DNA from: Thermohalobacter berrensis
GTDB taxonomy: Bacteria > Bacillota > Clostridia > Tissierellales > Thermohalobacteraceae
DNA: 64,000 bases
Assembly: GCF_003609645.1 (NCBI RefSeq)
Contig: NZ_MCIB01000040.1
Span: forward strand, 43,157-107,156
Direction of reading: 5' to 3'
Position 1 is the stretch's first letter, and every line of letters begins with the position of its first letter. The position numbers were made by a program, and so were the translations under genes. A model generated the notes under the pieces. The model saw only the letters and a program-made list of their open reading frames with translations. It was not told where the DNA came from and made no database searches. Below are positions 26,683 to 34,733 of the stretch, in pieces.

Positions 26683-27864
26683 ATGGCTATTAGAGAGAGA
26701 TTAAGTGGTAACGAAGCAGTTGCAACTGCTATGAAACAAATAAACCCTGATGTTGTTGCAGCATTTCCAATTACTCCATCAACAGAAGTACCTCAATACT
26801 TCTCACAATTTGTTGCTAATGGTTCAGTAGATACTGAATTCGTAGCTGTTGAGAGTGAGCACAGTGCTATGAGTGCTTGTGTTGGTGCTTCAGCTGCAGG
26901 AGCAAGAGTTATGACTGCTACTTCAGCGAACGGTCTTGCATTAATGTGGGAGATACTTTATATAGCGGCATCATCAAGGTTACCAATAGTAATGCCTGTT
27001 ATAAACAGAGCATTATCAGCACCAATTAATATTCACAATGACCACAGTGACTCAATGGGTGCTAGAGATTCAGGTTGGATTCAATTATATTCAGAGGATA
27101 ATCAAGAGGCTTATGATAACATTATTCAAGCTATAAGAATAGCAGAACATAAAGACGTACAACTTCCAGTAATGGTATGTATGGATGGTTTTATTGTGAG
27201 CCATGCTGTTGAAAATATAGAATTATTAGAAACTGAAAAAGTAAAAGAGTTTGTTGGTGAGCGTGAATTAGAAGATTATCTATTAAATGCTGAGAGACCT
27301 GTTTCAATGGGTCCATTAGATTTACCACCACACTATTTTGAGCATAAGCGTCAACAAGCTGAGGCAATGAAGAACGCTAAGAAGGTCATCTTAGAAATTG
27401 CTGAAGAATATGAAAAACTAACGGGAAGAAAATATGGATTATTTGAAGAATACAAAATGGAAGATGCAGAAGTTGCAATAGTAGTTCTTAACTCTACAGC
27501 AGGAACAGCTAAAGAGGTAGTAGATGAGTTAAGAGAAAATGGAGTAAAGGCTGGATTAATTAAGCTTAGAGTATTTAGACCATTCCCAGTAGATGAATTA
27601 AAAGAAGCTTTAAAAGATTTAAAAGCTGTTGCTGTTATGGATAAAGCTGATAGTTTCTCAGCTGCAGGAGGTCCTGTATTTACAGAAATTAGAGCTGCTC
27701 TTTATGATGTTGAAGATAGACCAGAAATAGTAAGTTACATCTATGGTCTTGGTGGAAGAGACGTAAGAGTGGATGACATTAAGAAAGTTTACGATGACTT
27801 AAAAGAAATTGTTGAAACTGGAAAAGTTGAATCAGTTTACAACTATTTAGGTGTAAAAGAATAG
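26683..27864 (+). CDS. porA: Pyruvate:ferredoxin oxidoreductase, alpha subunit
   Basis: The 393-residue protein has the alpha-domain signature FPITPSTEVPQYFSQF and ESEHSAMSACVGASAAGARVMTATSANG. This is the domain that shapes the TPP site together with beta. The central NRALSAPINIHNDHSD fits pyruvate-specific PorA better than branched-chain VorB homologues. GGGAGGGAG precedes the ATG. With beta it cleaves pyruvate to acetyl-CoA and CO2 with reduction of ferredoxin. Confidence 0.92.
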   Translation: MAIRERLSGNEAVATAMKQINPDVVAAFPITPSTEVPQYFSQFVANGSVDTEFVAVESEHSAMSACVGASAAGARVMTATSANGLALMWEILYIAASSRLPIVMPVINRALSAPINIHNDHSDSMGARDSGWIQLYSEDNQEAYDNIIQAIRIAEHKDVQLPVMVCMDGFIVSHAVENIELLETEKVKEFVGERELEDYLLNAERPVSMGPLDLPPHYFEHKRQQAEAMKNAKKVILEIAEEYEKLTGRKYGLFEEYKMEDAEVAIVVLNSTAGTAKEVVDELRENGVKAGLIKLRVFRPFPVDELKEALKDLKAVAVMDKADSFSAAGGPVFTEIRAALYDVEDRPEIVSYIYGLGGRDVRVDDIKKVYDDLKEIVETGKVESVYNYLGVKE

Positions 27865-27876
27865 GAGGTGTAGTAA

Positions 27877-28809
27877 TTGGCTTTAAATCTAAGAGAAGCT
27901 GTTAAAAGACCTGAAAGATTTACAGGTGGACATAGATTATGTGCAGGTTGTGGTGCTTCAGTTACTGTACGTTCAGTACTTAGAGCCCTAAAACCAGAAG
28001 ATAAGGCAGTTATAGGTGCTGCTACAGGATGTCTAGAGGTATCAAGTTGCTTATACCCATATACAGCTTGGAAAGATTCATTTATTCACAATGCTTTTGA
28101 AAACGTAGGTGCTACAGTAAGTGGTGCCGAAGCAGCTTATAGAGTATTAAAGAAAAAAGGAAAAATTAATGATAATTATAAATTTATTGCATTTGGTGGG
28201 GACGGAGGAACATATGATATAGGTCTTCAGTCATTATCAGGAGCTATGGAAAGAGGACATGATATGGTTTATGTATGCTATGACAACGGAGCGTACATGA
28301 ACACTGGTATCCAAAGATCATCAGCTACTCCAAAGTTCGCAAATACTACAACTTCACCAGCAGGTAAAGTTGTACCTGGTAAACAGCAATTTAGAAAAGA
28401 CTTAACACAAGTTATGGCTGGACACCATATTCCTTATGTTGCTCAAACTGCTCCATTTGGAAACTTTAATGATATTCATGCAAAAGCTGAAAAGGCTATT
28501 TACACTGAAGGCCCAGCTTTCTTAAATGTATTTACTCCATGTCCACGTGGATGGAGATATGATACTCCAAAACTTATGGAAATAATTAAATTAGCAGTAG
28601 AAACTTGCTACTGGCCATTATACGAAATTGAAAATGGTAAGTGGAAGTTAAGCTACAAGCCTAAGAAGAAGCTTCCAATTGAAGAATTCTTAAGACCACA
28701 AGGTAGATTCAAGCATCTATTCAAGCCAGAAAATCAACATCTAATCGAAGAATTACAAAAAGAAGTTGACAAAAGATGGGAAGCACTTCTTGAAAAGTGT
28801 GAAGAATAA
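27877..28809 (+). CDS. porB: Pyruvate:ferredoxin oxidoreductase, beta subunit
   Basis: The 310-residue product starts with TTG behind AGGAGGTG. Cluster-binding cysteines are visible in HRLCAGCGAS, GCLEVSSC and a later CPRGW. The TPP motif GGDGGTYDIGLQSLSGAMERGHDMVYVCYDN is intact. It closes the por operon, which ends in a strong terminator. Together the four genes give the central pyruvate-oxidising, ferredoxin-reducing enzyme of fermentation. Confidence 0.92.
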   Translation: MALNLREAVKRPERFTGGHRLCAGCGASVTVRSVLRALKPEDKAVIGAATGCLEVSSCLYPYTAWKDSFIHNAFENVGATVSGAEAAYRVLKKKGKINDNYKFIAFGGDGGTYDIGLQSLSGAMERGHDMVYVCYDNGAYMNTGIQRSSATPKFANTTTSPAGKVVPGKQQFRKDLTQVMAGHHIPYVAQTAPFGNFNDIHAKAEKAIYTEGPAFLNVFTPCPRGWRYDTPKLMEIIKLAVETCYWPLYEIENGKWKLSYKPKKKLPIEEFLRPQGRFKHLFKPENQHLIEELQKEVDKRWEALLEKCEE

Positions 28810-28813
28810 AAAG

Positions 28814-28845
28814 AAACGGCTGTTTTTTAACAGCCGTTTTTCTTT
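28814..28845 (+). terminator. Terminator of the por operon
   Basis: Arms AAACGGCTGTT/AACAGCCGTTT with a TTTT loop are followed by TTCTTTTT. Confidence 0.85.
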
Positions 28846-28979
28846 TTATAGGACTTTTTATGTTTAAAATAAAAATTTTAGGGTATAAATGTTAAGAAAA
28901 TTCAAATATTTATAAATTTTTTATTAAACAAATAAATATATATTAAACAATAAACTAAATTAACTGAAGGGGGATGTTT

Positions 28980-29606
28980 ATGGGAATACCAAAGTTAAAA
29001 GCAGAATTAAGAGAGAATGGGGGAAAAGCTTATTCTAAAAAATTAAGAAAAGAGGGATTTTTACCAGGTGTTATTTATGGCCATAATAAAGAAACAAGGC
29101 CTCTAAAAGTCAAGATAGCTAATTTAAAGAAAATACTAAACAGATATGGTATTGGTACTACTGTAAATATAGAATTAGAAGGCGAAGTAGTTCCAGCAAT
29201 AATTAAAGAAGTACAGGATGCTATTGTTAAAGATGATTTAGTTCATGTAGATTTTCAACAATTATCTGCGAATGAAAAAATAAGAGTTCATGTACCTATC
29301 ATTCTATTAGGTAAAGATAAAGCAGGAAGCTCAACAAGTACAATCCAACAGCAGTTAACAAAACTTGAAATGCAATGTTTCCCTAAATATATACCTCAAA
29401 ATGTTACAGTAGATGTTTCAAATCTTGAAGAAGGAGAATCAATTACTATAGAGGATTTAGATATATACAATAATGAGAATATACACATTATGCATGAACC
29501 AAAGGAAATAGTAGCCTCATTAACTTCAACTAGTAGAGAAGAGAAAGAGGAAGAGAAGGAAGAAGTTTCTTTCTTTGAAAGTACTACAAGTATATTAGAT
29601 TCTTAG
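28980..29606 (+). CDS. Ribosomal protein L25 / general stress protein Ctc, copy 1
   Basis: GAAGGGGG (28966-28973) gives proper spacing to ATG 28980 and is too close to ATG 28974, so the later start is chosen (208 residues). The L25 domain (GGKAYSKKLRKEGFLPGVIYGHNKETRPLKV) binds 5S rRNA. It is followed by the TL5/Ctc C-terminal domain (HVDFQQLSANEKIRVHVPIIL, LEEGESITIEDLDI) and an acidic tail. A second copy of the same architecture lies 218 bp downstream. This one is the more divergent in the RNA-binding part. Confidence 0.9.
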   Translation: MGIPKLKAELRENGGKAYSKKLRKEGFLPGVIYGHNKETRPLKVKIANLKKILNRYGIGTTVNIELEGEVVPAIIKEVQDAIVKDDLVHVDFQQLSANEKIRVHVPIILLGKDKAGSSTSTIQQQLTKLEMQCFPKYIPQNVTVDVSNLEEGESITIEDLDIYNNENIHIMHEPKEIVASLTSTSREEKEEEKEEVSFFESTTSILDS

Positions 29607-29650
29607 AAAATAATAATTGTTAAACCTACATCTCTTAATATTTATGTTTA

Positions 29651-29686
29651 AAATACTGATGGGATTAACCCCATCAGTATTTTTTT
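29651..29686 (+). terminator. Terminator after L25 copy 1
   Basis: The stem AAATACTGATGGG/CCCATCAGTATTT leads into seven T. The stem core belongs to the CTGATGG group. Confidence 0.85.
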
Positions 29687-29824
29687 GCCAAAAAAGTATA
29701 CTATGAAAAGTACCAAAATACCAGAGAAAAAGTAATATAACTCTCTTAACGAAGTGATTTTATGACTAAAAATTATTGACTTTGGCCATACTGAATAAAA
29801 AACACTTAATTAGGAGGGGAGATT

Positions 29825-30457
29825 ATGGATGCAATAGTGAACAGTAATTTGAGAAATGAGGTTGGAACTAACCAATCTAATAGACTAAGACGAAATGGGT
29901 ATGTGCCTGGAGTTTTGTATGGTCAAAATCTTACTAATTATCCTTTAGAGATTGATGCAAAAGAATTAAATAGAATAATAAGGCAATATGGACAAAATGC
30001 ACTAATAGATATAGATGTTAACGGGGTTAAATATCCTGCCATAATTAAAGAAGTACAAAGAGACCCTGTGAATGGAAGGATTATTCATGTTGACTTTCAA
30101 TATATAAATACAGAAAAGAAGATACATACTACTGTACCGATTGTATTATCAGGAAAAGAACAGGCTGAAAAAAGAGGAGTTTTGCAACAACAAGTTAAAG
30201 ATTTAGAAATAGAATGTTATCCAAATAGTGTTCCTAAGCATATTAAGGTTAACGTTTCAAACTTACCTGTTGGCAAATCATTAAAGGTGTCTGATGTAGA
30301 ATTTGGAGAAGAACTTACAGTATTAAATGATAATAATGAAATTATAGTATCATTATCTACAGTAGAATATGAAGGGGATCACGAAGGAGGTGAAGAGAGC
30401 TTAAGTGAAGTTCCAGAGGAAATTGGCCAAACAGATACTGAAGCAATAGACAATTAG
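29825..30457 (+). CDS. Ribosomal protein L25 / general stress protein Ctc, copy 2
   Basis: The product has 210 residues; AGGAGGGGAG precedes the ATG. The L25 part (NRLRRNGYVPGVLYGQNLTNYPLEIDAKEL) and the Ctc C-terminal domain (HVDFQYINTEKKIHTTVPIVLSGKEQAEKRGVLQQ) are complete, with a Glu-rich tail. It resembles copy 1 along its whole length, so an ancient gene duplication is likely. Each copy has its own terminator or spacer and so its own control. Two Ctc genes side by side is unusual. Confidence 0.9.
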   Translation: MDAIVNSNLRNEVGTNQSNRLRRNGYVPGVLYGQNLTNYPLEIDAKELNRIIRQYGQNALIDIDVNGVKYPAIIKEVQRDPVNGRIIHVDFQYINTEKKIHTTVPIVLSGKEQAEKRGVLQQQVKDLEIECYPNSVPKHIKVNVSNLPVGKSLKVSDVEFGEELTVLNDNNEIIVSLSTVEYEGDHEGGEESLSEVPEEIGQTDTEAIDN

Positions 30458-30670
30458 AAATAATTTAAAATTGAAAATGTAAAATGGGAAATTAGAAAAT
30501 ACAGTCATTAGTCCTTAGTTTTTAGTTCTTAGCTTAAATGTTGTTGAGGGATTACGAATCCCTCAACAACAAACCTAACCACTACACACTAATCACCAAA
30601 AACTGCTTTTTAAGTAACGTTTTACTACCTAGGCCAAGTAACGGCTTTCATAGTCATCACCTATATTGCA
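30458..30670. repeat. Repeat element with a two-unit mini-array
   Basis: No gene lies between L25 copy 2 and the small protein at 30796. The stretch holds ACAGTCATTAGTCCTTAG, the perfect palindrome of 14-bp arms (GTTGTTGAGGGATT, 30540-30570), ACCACTACACACTAATCACC and AAAACTGC. Two array-like cores follow: AGTAACGT (30613) and AGTAACGG (30637), separated by TTTTACTACCTAGGCCA. It looks like a minimal or decayed version of the large composites at 48-58 kb. Confidence 0.6.
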
Positions 30671-30795
30671 ACAACTAGACAGATAATATTAAAATTATAC
30701 AAATACTAACAAGTAGTTCTATACTACTATGGAAAAAAGAGAAAAAAAGTGGTATAATGTAAAAAAAAGTAAAATGAGTTTACTATATTTAGGGT

Positions 30796-31026
30796 ATGGT
30801 GATGCCTATGAAGATAATTTTACTAATAATTTGCATAATCCCTATATTTATGTTTCAAGCATTTATAATATCTGATGTTATAAAGAATGCTTGGAGAAGA
30901 AAAACTAGGACAACTTTAAAAAGGAATCATTCTTATAATACTTATACCAACTATACATATAAGAGTTATAGAAGAAGGTATAAACCTACAAAACTTAACG
31001 GAAGTAATATAAGAATAGCAAAGTAA
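30796..31026 (+). CDS. Hypothetical small membrane protein with basic, Tyr/Arg-rich tail
   Basis: The 76-residue frame starts MVMPMKIILLIICIIPIFMF. ATG 30808 is an alternative start and no clear RBS separates them. It has one hydrophobic segment (about 5-27) and a strongly basic C-terminal half with many Tyr, Arg and Lys (YTYKSYRRRYKPTKLNG). No family is recognised. It is followed 10 bp on by a strong terminator, which supports expression. Confidence 0.5.
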   Translation: MVMPMKIILLIICIIPIFMFQAFIISDVIKNAWRRKTRTTLKRNHSYNTYTNYTYKSYRRRYKPTKLNGSNIRIAK

Positions 31027-31036
31027 AATACTGATT

Positions 31037-31070
31037 AAAAAATCTGGTGGATATATCCACCAGATTTTTT
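31037..31070 (+). terminator. Terminator before the fumarase genes
   Basis: A perfect 34-bp palindrome with half AAAAAATCTGGTGGATA closes the small-protein gene. The trailing T run continues to 31071. Confidence 0.85.
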
Positions 31071-31150
31071 TATTTGATATTTATATAAAGTTTTTATAGA
31101 ATAATAAGCATAAAGTTTCATCTTAAAATTAAAAGAGAAGAAGGGGAAAT

Positions 31151-31993
31151 ATGAGAAAAATACATGTAAATACCATAATTAAGAAGATAAAGAATATGTG
31201 TATTAAAGGAAATTATAATCTTGGAGTAGATGTAATTGAAAGTTTTAAAAAAGCAAAAGAAAAAGAGGAGTCACCTATAGGAAAAGATATATTAGATAAG
31301 CTGTTATTAAATGCAAAAATAGCCAAAGAAAATGAAGTACCAATATGCCAGGATACAGGAATGGCAGTTTTTTTTATAGAGATTGGACAAGAAGTATATA
31401 TAGAAGGTGGAACACTTACTGATGCAATAAATGAAGGAGTAAGACAGGGATATAAAGAAGGGTACCTAAGAAAATCTGTTGTAAAGGATCCATTATTCAG
31501 AGAGAATACTAACGATAATACACCTGCAATAATACATTATGATTTAGTGGAAGGTGATAAACTAAAAATATATTTTGCTCCAAAGGGATTTGGAAGTGAA
31601 AATATGAGTGCTTTAAAGATGTTAAAGCCATCAGATGGTATTAATGGTGTAAAAGAATTTGTTTTAGATGTTGTAGAAAAGGCAGGACCTAATCCCTGTC
31701 CACCAATAGTAGTAGGAGTAGGGATTGGAGGGACAATGGAAAAAGCAGCAATTCTAGCTAAAAAGGCTTTGTTGAGAGATATAGGAACATTTAATAAAAA
31801 GGAACATATTAAAAACTTAGAAACAGAATTACTTGAAGAAATAAATAAACTGGGAGTAGGCCCCCAAGGATTAGGAGGAAGAACAACAGCTCTAGCTGTA
31901 AATATTGAAACCTATCCAACACATATAGCAGGACTACCCGTAGCAGTTAATATAAATTGCCATGCATCAAGACACCTTATGGTTGAATTATAA
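31151..31993 (+). CDS. Fumarate hydratase (class I, Fe-S), alpha subunit
   Basis: The 280-residue product is the N-terminal half of class I fumarase/L-tartrate dehydratase. Cluster-binding cysteines are suggested in PICQDTGMAVFF, AGPNPCPPIVVG and INCHASRHL. GRTTALAVNIETYP is typical. GAAGGGGAAAT precedes the ATG. It acts with the beta subunit gene 66 bp downstream, hydrating fumarate to malate. The malic enzyme gene that follows argues for fumarate rather than tartrate as substrate. Confidence 0.9.
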   Translation: MRKIHVNTIIKKIKNMCIKGNYNLGVDVIESFKKAKEKEESPIGKDILDKLLLNAKIAKENEVPICQDTGMAVFFIEIGQEVYIEGGTLTDAINEGVRQGYKEGYLRKSVVKDPLFRENTNDNTPAIIHYDLVEGDKLKIYFAPKGFGSENMSALKMLKPSDGINGVKEFVLDVVEKAGPNPCPPIVVGVGIGGTMEKAAILAKKALLRDIGTFNKKEHIKNLETELLEEINKLGVGPQGLGGRTTALAVNIETYPTHIAGLPVAVNINCHASRHLMVEL

Positions 31994-32059
31994 TTTGTAA
32001 TTGGGAAACTAATAATAAATGATAACTGGTAATTGTAACCAGGCAAATGAGGTGATTTT

Positions 32060-32614
32060 TTGAAAAATATAGAAATTACTACTCCATTAACTGAAAGTAT
32101 TGTAGAGAAACTTAATGCAGGGGATAAAGTTTATATTACAGGAACAATATATACTGCTAGAGATGCTGCACATAAAAAGATGATTGAAACTCTACATAAT
32201 GGAGAAGAACTACCCTTTGATATAAAAGATTCAATAATATATTATGTAGGACCATGTCCACCTAAACCTGGCCAGATAATAGGTTCTTGTGGACCTACAA
32301 CTAGCTACAGAATGGATGATCTTACACCACCATTATTAGAACTAGGATTAAGGGGCATGATTGGTAAAGGTAAGAGAAACCAAAAAGTAATTGATTCTAT
32401 GATCAAAAATAAAGCTGTATATTTTGCTGCAATAGGTGGTGCAGGAGCTTTAATTTCAGATTGTGTTAAATCCTCAGAAGTTATTGCATATGAGGAATTA
32501 GGTACAGAAGCAGTAAGAAAATTATGTGTAGAAAAGTTACCGGTTATTGTTGTTATTGATTCTAAGGGTAATAATTTGTATGATATAGAAAACAAAAAAT
32601 ACAAGATAAAGTGA
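32060..32614 (+). CDS. Fumarate hydratase (class I), beta subunit
   Basis: The 184-residue product corresponds to the C-terminal half of class I fumarase. It has the signature ITGTIYTARDAAHKKM, GPCPPKPGQIIGSCGPTTSYRMD and the catalytic-region AAIGGAGALIS. It starts with TTG behind GAGGTGATTTT. Ten bases later malic enzyme begins, so the three genes form one unit: fumarate to malate to pyruvate. Confidence 0.9.
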   Translation: MKNIEITTPLTESIVEKLNAGDKVYITGTIYTARDAAHKKMIETLHNGEELPFDIKDSIIYYVGPCPPKPGQIIGSCGPTTSYRMDDLTPPLLELGLRGMIGKGKRNQKVIDSMIKNKAVYFAAIGGAGALISDCVKSSEVIAYEELGTEAVRKLCVEKLPVIVVIDSKGNNLYDIENKKYKIK

Positions 32615-32624
32615 GGAGTAAAAT

Positions 32625-33788
32625 ATGGACATTAAGAAAAAAGCTTTGGACATTCACGAAAAAAACAAAGGAAAAATATATATAAAATCAAAAATAGAAG
32701 TTAATGATAGGGAAAGTTTATCACTTGCTTATACCCCTGGGGTTGCTGAACCATGTAGACATATTCAAAAAGATAAAAATAATATATATAAATATACTGC
32801 CAAAGGGAATATGGTTGCTGTAATTACAGATGGTAGTGCTGTTTTAGGATTGGGTGATATAGGAGCAGATGCAGCACTTCCAGTAATGGAAGGTAAGTCT
32901 ATACTTTTTAAAGAGTTTGCAGATGTTGATAGTTTCCCTATATGTATAGATTCAAAGGATATAGATACTGTAGTAAATACAGTAAAACTTATAAGCTCAT
33001 CATTTGGTGGAATAAACTTAGAAGATATATCAGCTCCTAGATGCTTTGAAATAGAAAAAAGACTAAAAGAGGAGTTAGACATACCGGTATTTCACGATGA
33101 CCAGCATGGAACAGCAGTTGTAGTTTTAGCTGGATTAATAAATAGTGTAAGATTACTAGACAAAAGTTTAGAGGATTTAAAAGTTGTAATAAACGGAGCA
33201 GGAGCTGCAGGTGTAGCAATTGGAAAGTTACTTATAAAGATAGGTATTAAAGATATAGTTATTTGTGATAGTAAGGGAGCAATCTATAAAGGTAGGGAAA
33301 ATCTAAACTGGATAAAAGAAGAAATGGTAGCTATAACCAATCCTAAAAACGAAAAAGGAAGCTTAAAAGATGTCATAAAAAATAGAGATGTTTTTATAGG
33401 GGTTTCTGCTCCAAATGTACTTACAGGTGAAATGATTGAAACAATGAATGAAAATCCAGTAGTTTTTGCCCTTGCAAATCCTATACCTGAGATTATGCCA
33501 GATAAAGCTAAAAAACATGGTGCTAAGATAATAGCTACTGGAAGATCTGATTTTGATAATCAAATAAATAATGTGTTAGCTTTTCCAGGAATATTTAGAG
33601 GTGTTTTAGATGCAAGGGCTAAAGAGATAACAGATGATATGAAAATAGCCGCAGCAAATGCCATTGCTTATGTCATAGATGATAAAGAACTAAAGGAAGA
33701 TTATATAATACCTGATCCTTTCGACAAAAGAGTTACAAAAGCTGTTTCAGAGGCCGTAAAGGAAGTGGCCCTCAAAAATAGTAAATAG
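32625..33788 (+). CDS. NAD(P)-dependent malic enzyme
   Basis: This 387-residue enzyme of the small bacterial type has no phosphotransacetylase extension. SLAYTPGVAEPCRHI, NMVAVITDGSAVLGLGDIGADAALPVMEGK and FHDDQHGTAVVVLAGLIN are conserved malic-enzyme motifs. VVINGAGAAGVAIGKLL is the Rossmann nucleotide loop. GTGAGGAG precedes the ATG. It decarboxylates malate to pyruvate and NAD(P)H, feeding the POR encoded a few kilobases upstream. Confidence 0.93.
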   Translation: MDIKKKALDIHEKNKGKIYIKSKIEVNDRESLSLAYTPGVAEPCRHIQKDKNNIYKYTAKGNMVAVITDGSAVLGLGDIGADAALPVMEGKSILFKEFADVDSFPICIDSKDIDTVVNTVKLISSSFGGINLEDISAPRCFEIEKRLKEELDIPVFHDDQHGTAVVVLAGLINSVRLLDKSLEDLKVVINGAGAAGVAIGKLLIKIGIKDIVICDSKGAIYKGRENLNWIKEEMVAITNPKNEKGSLKDVIKNRDVFIGVSAPNVLTGEMIETMNENPVVFALANPIPEIMPDKAKKHGAKIIATGRSDFDNQINNVLAFPGIFRGVLDARAKEITDDMKIAAANAIAYVIDDKELKEDYIIPDPFDKRVTKAVSEAVKEVALKNSK

Positions 33789-33803
33789 AAGGGAAGGGTT
33801 ACT

Positions 33804-34301
33804 ATGAAGGGGTTTGTGAAGGAAATAAATTCGAAAAAAAGAAGGCCTCTTTGGCAAGTCCTATTAGTTGCTTTTACAGCTATAGTTTTTTTAAATATAC
33901 TCATCACTTCTTGCAATTATCTAGGTAATAAGTATGCAGCTATTACTAGTATTGGAATTCTTGCAGGTTTTGTAGTATTATCTTCTTTTGTTGTAAAGAG
34001 ATTATTAAGAAGTTATGTATATACACTTTTTAATGATAAGTTAATATTTGAACAGGTTATTGGGAATAAAAGAGATGTTGTACTAAGGGTTGAACTTGAT
34101 GATATAGATTATATAAAACCATATTCTGAAATAGATAGTGTAGATAATCCACAATTCACCTACAAATTTATATGTGATAAGAATTATAATAACTGTTATT
34201 TTGGGGATTTTTATAAAGGTGGAAGAAAATATAGGTTTGTATTTAGACCTAGTGATAGGCTAATAAATATTATAAATAGTAAAGTGAACCTAAACTGCTG
34301 A
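33804..34301 (+). CDS. Hypothetical membrane protein with PH-like C-terminal region
   Basis: The 165-residue product begins 15 bp after malic enzyme with GGAAGGGTT as RBS. It has two transmembrane segments (about 17-38 and 45-65) and a C-terminal beta-rich part (YVYTLFNDKLIFEQVIG, VELDDIDYIKPYSEID, YRFVFRPSDRLINIINSKV). The C-terminal part resembles bacterial PH domains by pattern only. No function is known. A protein of similar plan lies at 60607-61134. The stop lies in the terminator stem. Confidence 0.55.
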   Translation: MKGFVKEINSKKRRPLWQVLLVAFTAIVFLNILITSCNYLGNKYAAITSIGILAGFVVLSSFVVKRLLRSYVYTLFNDKLIFEQVIGNKRDVVLRVELDDIDYIKPYSEIDSVDNPQFTYKFICDKNYNNCYFGDFYKGGRKYRFVFRPSDRLINIINSKVNLNC

Positions 34302-34326
34302 TGGGTTTTTATCCATCAGTTTTTTT
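34298..34326 (+). terminator. Terminator of the fumarase-malic enzyme unit
   Basis: CTGATGG/CCATCAG with an 8-nt loop is followed by seven T. It is another CTGATGG-family stem and overlaps the stop codon. Confidence 0.75.
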
Positions 34327-34418
34327 GTACATGAAAACGGGCACATCAGTTGTGTTGTAGGAATAAAATAATAAAAAGGGTCAATAATTATTATAAAACT
34401 GTTTAAGGGGTTGGTTAT

Positions 34419-34601
34419 GTGGATTTAAAGTGTAAAATATGTGGGGACAACAATAAGAAGGGGATAGAGTTGTTAGGAGCACATATTTGCAGAGAATGTG
34501 AAAAGAATATAATGAAAGCTAAAATAAATGATATAAGATATAACTACTATAAGTTAGTTATAAAAAAAGTATGGTTAGATTACATACTTACCTCCTTCTA
34601 A
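34419..34601 (+). CDS. csfB: Anti-sigma-G factor Gin (CsfB)
   Basis: This 60-residue zinc-binding protein starts with GTG behind AAGGGG. CKICG...HICRECEKNI gives two CXXC pairs, and RYNYYKLVIKKVWLDY is the conserved helical end. In Bacillus, Gin restrains sigma-G (and sigma-E) activity during sporulation. It sits between bofA and the decarboxylase-tmk block, as in B. subtilis, although other genes are inserted on both sides. Confidence 0.85.
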   Translation: MDLKCKICGDNNKKGIELLGAHICRECEKNIMKAKINDIRYNYYKLVIKKVWLDYILTSF

Positions 34602-34633
34602 AATGGCATGGATTAAAGACCATGTCATTTTTT
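34600..34633 (+). terminator. Terminator after csfB
   Basis: AAAATGGCATGG/CCATGTCATTTT with one G-U pair is followed by six T, overlapping the end of the gene. Confidence 0.75.
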
Positions 34634-34733
34634 AATTCATTATAATTTATATCATATTTTTTCCTTAGTCTTTATATATATATAATAGGTTGTCTAATTT
34701 TATTTACATTTATATTGTAAAAGGAGGGAGTTT

